From 2-02-FULL-47-50 sp964479045 (GTDB taxonomy: Bacteria > Pseudomonadota > Gammaproteobacteria > Eutrophobiales > Eutrophobiaceae): a stretch of 64,000 bases of DNA. Made by a program: the position numbers and the translations under genes. The stretch is from the NCBI GenBank assembly GCA_964479045.1, contig CAYZJI010000002.1, positions 62,001 to 126,000 on the forward strand. The letters are read 5' to 3'. This document shows positions 27,530 through 35,670 of this stretch, piece after piece; within the stretch, counting starts at the first letter, position 1; every line of letters starts with the position of its first letter. Below the pieces are notes generated by a model, which was not told the origin of the DNA, did not search any database, and was given only the letters and a program-made list of their open reading frames with translations.

Positions 27530-27571
27530 GTGAAGCGTGAAGCGTGAAGCGTGAAGCGTGAAGCGTGAAGC
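27530..27571 (+). repeat. Tandem array of six GTGAAGC heptamers
   Basis: Six perfect copies of GTGAAGC in a row, ending 5 bp before the preferred ATG of the Slp-family gene. A copy-number change would move the start codon relative to upstream signals by 7 bp per copy. Related degenerate heptads occur at 36765, 41743, 41832 and 54266. Confidence 0.95.
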
Positions 27572-27576
27572 GTGCT

Positions 27577-28152
27577 ATGCGGATACTGTCTATCAGTATT
27601 GTGTTTCTGTTGGCAGGTTGTGCGAGTCATATCCCTGTGGAGATCCGTGACGATATTACAGAAGGCAGTGCAACGATAAATTCAGTGCAATCGGATTTTG
27701 AAGCCTATGAAGGACGTCAGGTGCGCTGGGGCGGCACAATTGCTGCGGTAGAAAACAGGGAAAATGACACCTGGATTGAAGTGGTTGCGCGTGAACTTAA
27801 TTCCTGGGGAGAGCCGCTGTACTCGGATGTCTCCAGCGGCCGATTCCTGTTCAGGGTTGACGGGTTTCTGGATCCGGCCATCTACAAGGTCGATCGGGAA
27901 ATTACCGTCTATGGCACGATAGAGAGCCGTGTCGTTCGTGAGATTGATGATCATCCATACAATTATGTGCTGGTCAGGGCACAATCACATTATCTATGGA
28001 ATGATTACGAGCAACGCCGTTATGCCTGGCCTTACTATTATCCGTATTATCCTTATTACTATCCCTATCATTACGGATTTTATTTTGGCCACCCGTTCAG
28101 CTATCACCCGTCATATCATTTCGGATTCCACCATCACTGGCACCACTGGTAA
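27577..28152 (+). CDS. Slp-family outer-membrane lipoprotein with Tyr/His-rich tail
   Basis: About 191 residues from ATG 27577. Lipobox LLAGC near residue 14 indicates lipidation; the Slp-type OB-fold core spans about 25-135 (VQSDFEAYEGRQVRWGGTI, TWIEVVARELNSWGEP, FLDPAIYKVDREITVYGTI). Slp proteins are outer-membrane lipoproteins linked to stationary phase and acid stress. The last 41 residues are extraordinary: 13 Tyr and 9 His, including WPYYYPYYPYYYPYHYG and HHHWHHW, suggesting metal binding or surface adhesion (inference). An alternative GTG start at 27565 lies in the last heptamer and would give a better basic signal-peptide end (KRAMR). Confidence 0.82.
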   Translation: MRILSISIVFLLAGCASHIPVEIRDDITEGSATINSVQSDFEAYEGRQVRWGGTIAAVENRENDTWIEVVARELNSWGEPLYSDVSSGRFLFRVDGFLDPAIYKVDREITVYGTIESRVVREIDDHPYNYVLVRAQSHYLWNDYEQRRYAWPYYYPYYPYYYPYHYGFYFGHPFSYHPSYHFGFHHHWHHW

Positions 28153-28181
28153 TGTGCAACCCGACTGGGTGCCCGTAAAAA

Positions 28182-28997
28182 TCACTTTGCGAGAACTGCG
28201 GATTGTGGCCAATCATCACCATCAACGTGTACCTGATGCCGGTTACAGGCTATCCAGCGCAGGAGATCGATATTGACATAGGTGGATCGATTGGCGTTGC
28301 CAGCGATGACCCTGAAGGGTGCATGCGGCTCACCAAGCTGATCGAGCACAAGGCTCGCGCCACTGAAATCATTATCAACAGTGAATGCATGGGTCGTGAT
28401 GATCGTTTTCAATCCTGCCGCGCACGCTGCCCGATTGCCATTGGCAGTGTCTTCGATGGCAATACACTCTGCTGAAGTGAGTCCGAGACCTGCCAGCGCA
28501 CATTGATAGACTACTGGTGAAGGCTTTTTATCTTTAACGATATCGCTGGTGATCACTGTATCAAAGCGCGACATCGCATCTGCGCCAAGGTTGTTCTGCA
28601 GCAGGGTTTCAACATTTGCCCTGGAGGTGGCGGTCGCAATGCCGAGCTTGATGCCCCGTTCTGCTGCTTCCCTTATCAGACGCAAGACCCCCGGGCGCAA
28701 TGTAATATGTCCGGCTGTGAGCTTGTGCCGGTAAATTTCCGATTTGCGTTGATGGATTTTCTGCACAAAATCACGCAGGTTCAGATCGCCCTGTACTTCA
28801 TAATTGCGTGATTTGAGGTAGGCCAGGATGCGTTCCTTGCCACCGGAGATGGAGAGTAGTGAAGCATATTCGCTTTCGGACCACTGATACTTCAGGCCGA
28901 ATTCGGTAAACGCGGTATTGAATGACTGGCGATGCGTTTCTTCTGTATTGGCAAGCGTGCCGTCAACGTCAAAGATGATGGCTTTAAGGGGGTGCAT
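28182..28997 (-). CDS. HAD-superfamily hydrolase, CbbY/Gph-like
   Basis: 271 residues with HAD motif I FDVDGTLANTE (nucleophile and acid Asp near 10 and 12), motif II TATSR near 122-126, the Lys in DKKPSP and motif IV IEDTANG near 198-204. The cap domain lies between motifs I and II, as in CbbY and beta-phosphoglucomutase relatives. It dephosphorylates a small phosphorylated metabolite, substrate unknown. CbbY accompanies Calvin-cycle genes in autotrophs, but no such genes are near. Convergent with the Slp gene, 29 bp apart. Confidence 0.85.
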   Translation of the reverse strand: MHPLKAIIFDVDGTLANTEETHRQSFNTAFTEFGLKYQWSESEYASLLSISGGKERILAYLKSRNYEVQGDLNLRDFVQKIHQRKSEIYRHKLTAGHITLRPGVLRLIREAAERGIKLGIATATSRANVETLLQNNLGADAMSRFDTVITSDIVKDKKPSPVVYQCALAGLGLTSAECIAIEDTANGNRAACAAGLKTIITTHAFTVDNDFSGASLVLDQLGEPHAPFRVIAGNANRSTYVNIDLLRWIACNRHQVHVDGDDWPQSAVLAK

Positions 28998-29169
28998 TAA
29001 TTTGCAGGGATTTTCTTCAAATCTATTTCAGTTAGTGTTCCTGACAATTGAAAACAAAAGAAATTATTTTTGGTGCAAAGCAATATTAGGACATTTTATC
29101 CCCAGCGTCTACTCGTAGGCTGACAAGTGGCATGTTTTCTCTGATAAACCATAGCCTCATGGCAGACCC

Positions 29170-29184
29170 GGTCAGTTACTGACC
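29170..29184. promoter_or_regulatory. Inverted repeat upstream of rmuC
   Basis: GGTCAG-TTA-CTGACC, a perfect 6-3-6 palindrome about 50 bp before the rmuC start, in the 238-bp region between the divergent HAD and rmuC genes. It could be an operator or a small hairpin; no known regulator site is recognised. Confidence 0.35.
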
Positions 29185-29235
29185 TTTGCCGGTTTATTGA
29201 GTATTCTTTCCGTATATGACGAGTGATATCCCCAT

Positions 29236-30555
29236 ATGAACGAAACTGTCTTCATCGCGGCTGGTGCCGGTCTGATTATTGGTTTGCTGCTCATGTGGCT
29301 CATTACCAGAAGCAAACAGGCGGTCATGCAGCAACAGCTGAATGACAGGGCCTTGCAGGTGGATGAACTGAAGTCCCGCCTCAAACTGCATGAAGACGCT
29401 GATTATCGCGCCACAATTGCTGAATTGCAGACATTGCTGGAAAGTGAGCGGCGAACCAGTGCGGAAAAACTGGCTGTGCTGGGGCAGGCGGAAAAAAACA
29501 TGACGGCGGCTTTCGAGAACCTGGCAAACCGTATTCTGGACGAGAACAGTAAAAAATTTACCGAACAAAACAGGCTCAATATTGGTGAAGTGCTGGTGCC
29601 CTTGCGTGAGCAACTGGGAGACTTCAGGAAAAAAATTGAAGATGTCTATGATGCCGAGACCCGTGATCGTGTGTCGCTCAAACATGAGATCACCGGCCTC
29701 AAGGCATTAAATGAGCAAATGAGCCGGGATGCCATCAACCTTACCCGGGCCCTGAAGGGCGACAGCAAAAAACGCGGCAACTGGGGCGAGGTGATTCTGC
29801 AGAAAGTACTCGAAGATTCAGGTCTGCGCAGCGGCCATGAATATGAAGTACAGGGCAGTTATCGCGATGAGGAAGGCAAGCTGTTTTATCCTGATATTGT
29901 TGTGCACTTGCCCAGCGACAAGCATGTCATCATTGACTCCAAGCTCTCACTGAATGCCTATGAGCGTTACTGTTCAACCGAACAGGATGCTGAAAGGCAT
30001 CAGTCACTGCGTGAGCATATTGCTTCCATACGTAATCATATCTCCGGATTGCAGGGTAAGAATTACAGCGACCTGATCGAAGTTAATTCGCTGGATATGG
30101 TGTTGATGTTTGTGCCGATAGAACCGGCCCTGATGCTGGCGTTTGAGCATGATGAAAACCTGTATCATGATGCATTCAGACAGGGGATTTTTCTGGTCAG
30201 TCCTACAACGCTCACCATGAATCTGCATATCATTCACAACATGTGGCGCTATGAGTATCAGAACCGTAACGCAAAGGAAATTGCCAAACGTGCAGCTGAC
30301 ATGTACGACAAATTTGTCGGATTCGTTGAAGCATTGAAAGACATCGGCGACAAACTGGACAAGGCCCAGGATGCCTATCAGACAGCTTATAAGCGCCTGG
30401 CAGATGGCAAGGGCAATCTGGTGAAGAAGGCAGAGGATATGCGCAATCTGGGTCTGGAAACAAACAAGGTTTTGTCTGCTGAATTGACGGACAGGGCAAC
30501 AAACCAGGATGCCGCCATGGTCAGTGCGAAGGAACAGGCACGCCTAAAGATGTAA
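29236..30555 (+). CDS. rmuC: DNA recombination protein RmuC
   Basis: 439 residues: N-terminal membrane helix (about 5-22), a coiled-coil segment (about 25-130), then the RmuC nuclease-like domain (about 130-420) with KRGNWGEVILQKVLEDSGL, FYPDIVVHLP and HVIIDSKLSLNAYERY. The domain belongs to the PD-(D/E)xK fold; Asp in YPDIV and the IIDSK motif are the likely active residues. RmuC limits inversion at short inverted repeats in E. coli. Its 3' end overlaps convergent cysH by 12 bp. Confidence 0.93.
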   Translation: MNETVFIAAGAGLIIGLLLMWLITRSKQAVMQQQLNDRALQVDELKSRLKLHEDADYRATIAELQTLLESERRTSAEKLAVLGQAEKNMTAAFENLANRILDENSKKFTEQNRLNIGEVLVPLREQLGDFRKKIEDVYDAETRDRVSLKHEITGLKALNEQMSRDAINLTRALKGDSKKRGNWGEVILQKVLEDSGLRSGHEYEVQGSYRDEEGKLFYPDIVVHLPSDKHVIIDSKLSLNAYERYCSTEQDAERHQSLREHIASIRNHISGLQGKNYSDLIEVNSLDMVLMFVPIEPALMLAFEHDENLYHDAFRQGIFLVSPTTLTMNLHIIHNMWRYEYQNRNAKEIAKRAADMYDKFVGFVEALKDIGDKLDKAQDAYQTAYKRLADGKGNLVKKAEDMRNLGLETNKVLSAELTDRATNQDAAMVSAKEQARLKM

Positions 30556-31266
30556 CCCGCACTCGGTTTTCGGTTTGCCTTCCCAACGGCCGGCACGTTT
30601 GGCCCCCGGCACGGTACAGTGGGTGCATCCAATGGAGTGATACCCTTTGGCAACCAGCGGATGAAACGGCAGGTTGTGTTCCTTGATGTAGGCATCCCGT
30701 TCTGCTTCTGTAACATCAATCATCGGGTTGAACTTGATAATGCCGCGACGTTCTTCAAAAATTTTCATGGCGGCACGGTTGTCCGTCTGCCAGGCCATCA
30801 GGCTTGAAATCCAGACATGGAAATTCGGTTTGATGTTTTCCAGTGGCTCGACTTTATTGATGGAACAGCAATAATCCGGGTCCGTTTCGTAGGTCTTTTC
30901 ACGCACGGTGAAGTCGTGCATGTAATCCTCGGCATGGAGATCGATCACTTTCAATGAAAACAGTTTCGCAAGGTAATCGCGATAGGTGAGGGTTTCAGGG
31001 AAATGGTAACCGGTATTGATGAAATGAATCGGATGCCCGGGCGCTATCTCTGAAATGATGTGCAGAAAAAAGGCGGAGGTGGCCGCGAAGGATGATGTCA
31101 CCAGTACCTTCTCCGGAGCAAAATCCCTGAATACCCGCTGGATGCGTTCCTTGAAATGCAGATGGGCATATTCCCGGTTCAAACGGGCCAGATCATCCGC
31201 GCTCAGCCCCGCTGAATTGCCGGCCTGGGTTGTTGTGTTAATTTCAGTGGTAACGGTTGAGTTCAT
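30544..31266 (-). CDS. cysH: Adenylyl-sulfate (APS) reductase, assimilatory
   Basis: 240 residues. PAPS reductase fold with substrate loop VTSSFAATSAFFLHI and catalytic Cys in the C-terminal ECGLH motif. Two cysteine pairs, DYCCSINK near 133-134 and GCTHCT near 215-218, are the [4Fe-4S] ligands that mark APS reductases rather than the cluster-free enterobacterial PAPS reductases. It reduces APS to sulfite using thioredoxin. The partner genes cysI and the DUF934 gene are 8 kb away rather than adjacent. Confidence 0.92.
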   Translation of the reverse strand: MNSTVTTEINTTTQAGNSAGLSADDLARLNREYAHLHFKERIQRVFRDFAPEKVLVTSSFAATSAFFLHIISEIAPGHPIHFINTGYHFPETLTYRDYLAKLFSLKVIDLHAEDYMHDFTVREKTYETDPDYCCSINKVEPLENIKPNFHVWISSLMAWQTDNRAAMKIFEERRGIIKFNPMIDVTEAERDAYIKEHNLPFHPLVAKGYHSIGCTHCTVPGAKRAGRWEGKPKTECGLHL

Positions 31267-31505
31267 TTAAAAGCCCGTATGTGCCAGTCTGCTGGCAGAC
31301 CGGCCATCCTGCAAAAATTGTTAATAAAAGTAAAACCTCTTTTGCCTGATTCTGGTCATCCAGCTTCCTGAAATTCAGGGGCACGCACTATAGGTTAAGG
31401 TTTAATAACAGACCAAGATTATATTGTAATTACATATATAAAAAAATTATATATGACCCTGATTCAGTCAAGGTGTAAGGTTAAATACCTCGATCCTTAT
31501 TACCC

Positions 31506-32588
31506 ATGGACATGCAAAAAAACAATCCCCGCGTTGCTATCAAAGGCCGCGGCACGGCCAACCGCGTGGATGTACGTTATCTGGAAAGCACCCGGGAGCC
31601 GGTGGATGACGGATGGGGTGGACTGGAGGAACCCAAACCCGTGCCTACGACGGTCACTCTGGAAAAACCCAAAACCATCATCACACATAATCAGTCCCCG
31701 GACATACCTTTCACAGCATCCATTAATCCTTACCGGGGATGTGAACATGGCTGCATTTACTGTTATGCGCGTCCATCGCATGCCTACATGGATCTTTCTC
31801 CGGGGCTCGATTTTGAAACAAAATTGTTCGCCAAACCCGATGCAGCGGCATTGCTGAAAAAGGAACTGGCCAAACCCGGATACCAGTGCACGCCCATCGC
31901 GATGGGGACCAATACCGATCCGTATCAGCCGATTGAACGGGATTACCGGATCACGCGCAGTATTATTGAGGTTCTGAATGAGCATAATCATCCACTTACC
32001 ATCGTCACGAAATCCTGGAATGTAGAACGAGATATTGATCTGCTGTCTGACATGGCAAAGCGGAATCTCGTACAGATTTTTATTTCTGTCACCACGCTCG
32101 ATCATGAACTCGCGCGCAAACTGGAGCCGCGCACCACTGCACCACGCCGCCGTCTGGAAGCGTTGAGTCATTTGCATGACGCCGGCATTCCCACCGGGGT
32201 AATGTTTGCGCCGGTGATTCCTTATCTGAATGATACCGAAATGGAAACTGTCATTACCGAAGCGGCTGGCACCGGCATCATCAATGCCGGTTATGTGATG
32301 TTGAGACTGCCGCATGAAATCAAACATCTGTTCCGGGAATGGTTGGACACGCACTATCCGTTAAAAACCGAACATGTGATGAACATGGTGAAGGACATCC
32401 GTGGCGGTAGAGATAACGATCCAAACTTTGGATCACGCATGCGCGGACAGGGGGTGTACGCTGACATGATTGCAAAACGCTTCAGCAAAATCTGCCGCGA
32501 TCTGGGCCTTAACAATAAACGCATCAAACTGGATATCACGGCCTTCAAACCATCAGTGGCTGAAACGAATCAACTGCAATTGTTCTGA
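31506..32588 (+). CDS. PA0069-family radical SAM protein
   Basis: 360 residues. Radical SAM cluster motif CEHGCIYCYAR near 76-86, preceded by INPYRG, as in SPL-like and PA0069/Rv2578c proteins. The family has no established substrate; relatives repair DNA photoproducts or modify macromolecules. Two possible starts (ATG 31506 and ATG 31512) have no strong ribosome site. The 239 bp between divergent cysH and this gene are AT-rich near 31410-31455, and I see no clear operator there. Confidence 0.85.
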   Translation: MDMQKNNPRVAIKGRGTANRVDVRYLESTREPVDDGWGGLEEPKPVPTTVTLEKPKTIITHNQSPDIPFTASINPYRGCEHGCIYCYARPSHAYMDLSPGLDFETKLFAKPDAAALLKKELAKPGYQCTPIAMGTNTDPYQPIERDYRITRSIIEVLNEHNHPLTIVTKSWNVERDIDLLSDMAKRNLVQIFISVTTLDHELARKLEPRTTAPRRRLEALSHLHDAGIPTGVMFAPVIPYLNDTEMETVITEAAGTGIINAGYVMLRLPHEIKHLFREWLDTHYPLKTEHVMNMVKDIRGGRDNDPNFGSRMRGQGVYADMIAKRFSKICRDLGLNNKRIKLDITAFKPSVAETNQLQLF

Positions 32589-32599
32589 TTCACGGCTTG

Positions 32600-32654
32600 T
32601 TTCAGTTTCATTTCAGGGACGGTTCAGATACTGTTCAGCAATGATTCCTATACT
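32600..32654 (+). promoter_or_regulatory. OmpR/PhoP-type operator (four 11-bp-spaced repeats) and -10 element
   Basis: Hexamers TTTCAG (32600), TTTCAG (32611), GTTCAG (32622) and GTTCAG (32633) recur at exactly 11-bp intervals, the spacing at which OmpR/PhoP-family dimers bind in tandem. TATACT at 32649-32654 is a good -10 lying 10 bp after the last repeat, so the -35 region is inside the operator, as at activated promoters of this class. The operon encodes such a response regulator, suggesting autoregulation. Confidence 0.65.
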
Positions 32655-32701
32655 GTGCTTCTGTCAATCAATTCAACTTTGTTATTACAGGAGAAAATCA
32701 C

Positions 32702-33055
32702 ATGAAAACTTATCATTATTCACTGATTGCCGGTGGCATAGCGCTGGGTCTGGCGGCCGGTATTACCATCGGTGTTTCTGAAGCAGAAGACATACAGGAA
32801 GTTGCCCGTATGCCGCAGGACTTTATGCAGAAAGTGGCTGGAAGAAATGACCAGCAACCGGTGATTTCCATCAATGAAATCATCAGCCAGTATGAACAGG
32901 GCGGGAGTCGCGTGACTGATATAGAACTGGATCGCGAACTCACACGGGATGTTTATGAACTGGAACTGGTGGACGCCACCGGTCAGGGCTGGGACATGGA
33001 TGTGGATGCCCGTACGGGTGAAGTGCTCTCCAAACATCGCGACTGGGATGATTAA
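32702..33055 (+). CDS. PepSY-domain periplasmic protein (first of pair)
   Basis: 117 residues: signal peptide about 1-28 (SLIAGGIALGLAAGITIGVSEA in part) and a PepSY domain about 56-117 with VYELELVDATGQGWDMDVDA. PepSY domains occur as small extracytoplasmic modulators next to sensor kinases and may bind metals or inhibit peptidases. Acidic C-terminus (RDWDD). First gene of a PepSY-PepSY-regulator-kinase operon behind the repeat operator; ribosome site CAGGAGAAAA. Confidence 0.85.
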   Translation: MKTYHYSLIAGGIALGLAAGITIGVSEAEDIQEVARMPQDFMQKVAGRNDQQPVISINEIISQYEQGGSRVTDIELDRELTRDVYELELVDATGQGWDMDVDARTGEVLSKHRDWDD

Positions 33056-33092
33056 TTTGTTGTTGAATATCAGTCAATGTATTCATGAATCT

Positions 33093-33119
33093 GCCCGGAA
33101 AGATTGCCGGGCGGATATT
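33093..33119 (+). terminator. Possible attenuating hairpin between the two PepSY genes
   Basis: GCCCGG and CCGGGC arms around an 8-nt loop, then GGATATTTTTA. The stem is strong but the T-run is interrupted, so partial termination or mRNA stabilisation, favouring the first PepSY gene over the regulator genes, is the most that can be said. Confidence 0.4.
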
Positions 33120-33152
33120 TTTACGTCACGATTTTACTGATCGGAGAAAGTC

Positions 33153-33533
33153 ATGAAGAGATACCGGCATGTAATTATATTTCCTGCTTTCCTGCTGATA
33201 ATGTTCTTGTCCCGACATACAGTGGCTGAAGCCGGCGCTGTACCGTTATCAGTTGATGATAAAGTCATTCATTTGTCGGAAATGCAGGTGCTCGCGGAGG
33301 TAAAGGCGGATGAAGTGTATCAATTAAAAGAATCCGGCAAGATCATACCGCTGGAAGAATTAATCAACCGGGTGCGCAAGGACTATCCCGGCCGCATTAT
33401 CGAAATCGATCTGGATGATGATGACGGGCATTATGTGTACGAACTGGAACTGGTGGATGACCAAGGTATTGCCCATGAACTGGAAGTGGATGCCCGCAGT
33501 GGTCAGGTATTGAAATACGAACAGGACGATTAA
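33153..33533 (+). CDS. PepSY-domain periplasmic protein (second of pair)
   Basis: 126 residues with a signal peptide to about residue 25 (SRHTVAEA) and a PepSY domain about 65-123. Its C-terminal half (YVYELELVDDQGIAHELEVDARSGQVLK) closely parallels that of the previous gene, so the two arose by duplication. The stop codon directly abuts the ATG of the response regulator, indicating tight coupling. It is a likely extracytoplasmic partner of the downstream kinase (inference from context). Confidence 0.85.
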   Translation: MKRYRHVIIFPAFLLIMFLSRHTVAEAGAVPLSVDDKVIHLSEMQVLAEVKADEVYQLKESGKIIPLEELINRVRKDYPGRIIEIDLDDDDGHYVYELELVDDQGIAHELEVDARSGQVLKYEQDD

Positions 33534-34214
33534 ATGAGAATACTGCTGATAGAAGATGATCAGCAACTGGTGACCAGTTTGCGGCAGGCATTGACGCTGG
33601 CCGGATTTGTGGTGGTCACCAGCAACGACGGGATAGACGGTCAATACCTTGGCGAGTCGGAATCCTTTGATGCGGTGATTCTCGATCTTGGTCTGCCCGG
33701 CAGACCCGGACTTGAAGTATTGAGAAACTGGCGGGAACAGGATAATGATGTGCCGGTATTGATACTCACGGCACGCGGTGCCTGGCACGAAAAAGTCGAG
33801 GGTTTCAAGGCAGGCGCAGATGATTATTTGGGTAAACCATTTCACCAGGAAGAATTGATCGCGCGCCTGCACGCCTTGATACGCCGCCGGCATGGTCGCG
33901 CCGACCCGACCCTCAAGGCCGGCGGCCTGGTGCTGGATGCTGAAAGGCAATCGGTGACTACACCACAAGGTGATGCATTACAGTTGACCGGCACGGAATA
34001 CCGGTTGCTGGATTATTTAATGCACCATCCCGGCAAAATCATTTCCAAATCACGTTTGCTCGAACATGCCTACAATGGTGATGCCAGTGCTGATGAGAAC
34101 CTGATCGAGGTTTATATCAACCGTCTGCGTCGCAAGATTGGCAGCGAGTACATCGAAACCCGTCGTGGGCAGGGTTATTTGTTTGTTGAAGTTTCTGGCA
34201 GGGGCGGCGCGTGA
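33534..34214 (+). CDS. OmpR/PhoP-family response regulator
   Basis: 226 residues. Receiver domain about 1-118: acidic pocket EDD near 7-9, phospho-acceptor Asp in ILDLGLPG near 51, Thr in LTARG and Lys in GKPFH. Winged-helix domain about 128-222 (LTGTEYRLLDYLMHHPGK; YINRLRRKIG; RRGQGYLF). It resembles PhoP/QseB. The gene starts on the base after the PepSY stop and overlaps the kinase gene by 4 bp. The 11-bp-spaced repeats upstream of the operon are its probable binding site. Confidence 0.93.
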   Translation: MRILLIEDDQQLVTSLRQALTLAGFVVVTSNDGIDGQYLGESESFDAVILDLGLPGRPGLEVLRNWREQDNDVPVLILTARGAWHEKVEGFKAGADDYLGKPFHQEELIARLHALIRRRHGRADPTLKAGGLVLDAERQSVTTPQGDALQLTGTEYRLLDYLMHHPGKIISKSRLLEHAYNGDASADENLIEVYINRLRRKIGSEYIETRRGQGYLFVEVSGRGGA

Positions 34215-35542
34215 GATCACTCAAGGCGCGCCTTGGCAGCGGTCTTGTGGTCGTGCTCGTACTGGTATTTACCCTGCAATGGATGCTGGTCAGCATCGCT
34301 ATTCGTTATGTGACAGAAGACTACATCACTGCCCGCATGTCCCGCGACATAGACAATTTGCTCGCTGGACTCGCTTTCAATTCAATCGGTTTGCCGGAGA
34401 TACTTCGCGAGCCGGGTGATGTTTATAACAATGAGCCGTTTTCCGGCCATTATTACCAAATCTATGTTGAAGGATACATACTGCGCTCGCGTTCATTCTG
34501 GGATCAATCGCTGGATATCCTTCCGGTATCGCCGGGAAACAGTGCTACGCAAAGAATAAACGGGCCGCTGGATCAACCCTTGCTTGTATTGAGCAAGGGA
34601 TTCAGCAAGCAACAGCGGCAGATGACTATCAGTGTGGCGGAAGATATGTCGGCCGTGAATGCCGCCATCAGCAAGATACAGAATCTTTATCTGGCCATGA
34701 CGATAGCACTGTTGTTGGTGTTACTGTTGTCGCAGCAATGGATAGTGCATCGTTCCATGAAATCACTGACGGCCACCCGATTTGATCTGGAACGTATTAC
34801 CCGCGGTGAAGCAGACAAACTTCCGGAAAATGTACCAGCCGAGATCGGGCCTTTGGTCAGGGAAATAAATACACTGCTTGATATTCTGGCAAAGCGTCTG
34901 GTGAAAACACGCACCGCAGTGGGCAATCTCGCGCATGCATTGAAGACCCCGCTCAGTCTGCTGACACAACTGACCAATGATCGGTTGATTGCGGATGAAC
35001 CACAGTTGCAAAAGCAACTCAGGCATCAGGTAGATACCATACATCTGGCGCTGGAGCGGGAATTAAACCGCGCAAGACTGGCAGGTGACGGGAAAGCTGG
35101 CCGGCGTTTCGATCCGGCGCAGGACTTGCCTCCATTAATTAAAACATTGCAGCGGATCTATCAGGACAAATCCGTCAACATCACGCTGACCGTTTCAGGA
35201 CACTCCAGCTGGCCGGCAGACCAGGAAGACATGCTAGAGTTGTTTGGCAACCTTGCCGACAATGCCTGCAAATGGGCCCGGCAGCAGGTCAGTATTAAAT
35301 TATGTCCCGATCAGTATTGTTTCAGAGTGGAAGATGATGGCCCGGGCTGCCCGCCGGATCAGATTGAGTCATTGAGTCAACGTGGTCTGCGTCTGGATGA
35401 AAATATCAACGGACATGGCCTCGGGCTCTCCATCGTGCGGGATATTGTCAATCATTATCAGGGACAACTCGATTTTTATCGCCCGGCCGACCTGGGAGGT
35501 TTGGGCATTGAGGTCAGAATATTCGCACATCAGCCAGACTAG
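34211..35542 (+). CDS. PhoQ/QseC-like sensor histidine kinase
   Basis: 443 residues from a GTG start overlapping the regulator stop. Membrane helices about 9-29 and 157-177 enclose a roughly 125-residue periplasmic sensor; HAMP-like region about 178-230; phosphorylated His in NLAHALKTPL near 240; ATPase domain with N-box LFGNLADNACKWA, G1 VEDDGPGCP and G2 GHGLGLSI. The signal is unknown. With two PepSY proteins in the operon, periplasmic metal or envelope sensing is plausible. Confidence 0.92.
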   Translation: MRSLKARLGSGLVVVLVLVFTLQWMLVSIAIRYVTEDYITARMSRDIDNLLAGLAFNSIGLPEILREPGDVYNNEPFSGHYYQIYVEGYILRSRSFWDQSLDILPVSPGNSATQRINGPLDQPLLVLSKGFSKQQRQMTISVAEDMSAVNAAISKIQNLYLAMTIALLLVLLLSQQWIVHRSMKSLTATRFDLERITRGEADKLPENVPAEIGPLVREINTLLDILAKRLVKTRTAVGNLAHALKTPLSLLTQLTNDRLIADEPQLQKQLRHQVDTIHLALERELNRARLAGDGKAGRRFDPAQDLPPLIKTLQRIYQDKSVNITLTVSGHSSWPADQEDMLELFGNLADNACKWARQQVSIKLCPDQYCFRVEDDGPGCPPDQIESLSQRGLRLDENINGHGLGLSIVRDIVNHYQGQLDFYRPADLGGLGIEVRIFAHQPD

Positions 35543-35670
35543 GGCGCTCGCCTCGCAGCAGAAATCCAGACACTGGCAAGTATTCTCCGCTTTCGTTCGA
35601 GTCTATACTTTCCGACGGAATTATAAAAAACAGAAACCTTCATGGATTGGGGCTGCTACCGGAACACATC

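Noticed and set aside
27530..27571. CRISPR array
   Set aside because: Units are 7 bp with no spacers; it is a simple tandem repeat.
29170..29184. Phage or plasmid attachment site
   Set aside because: The short palindrome has no direct repeat partner and no integrase nearby.
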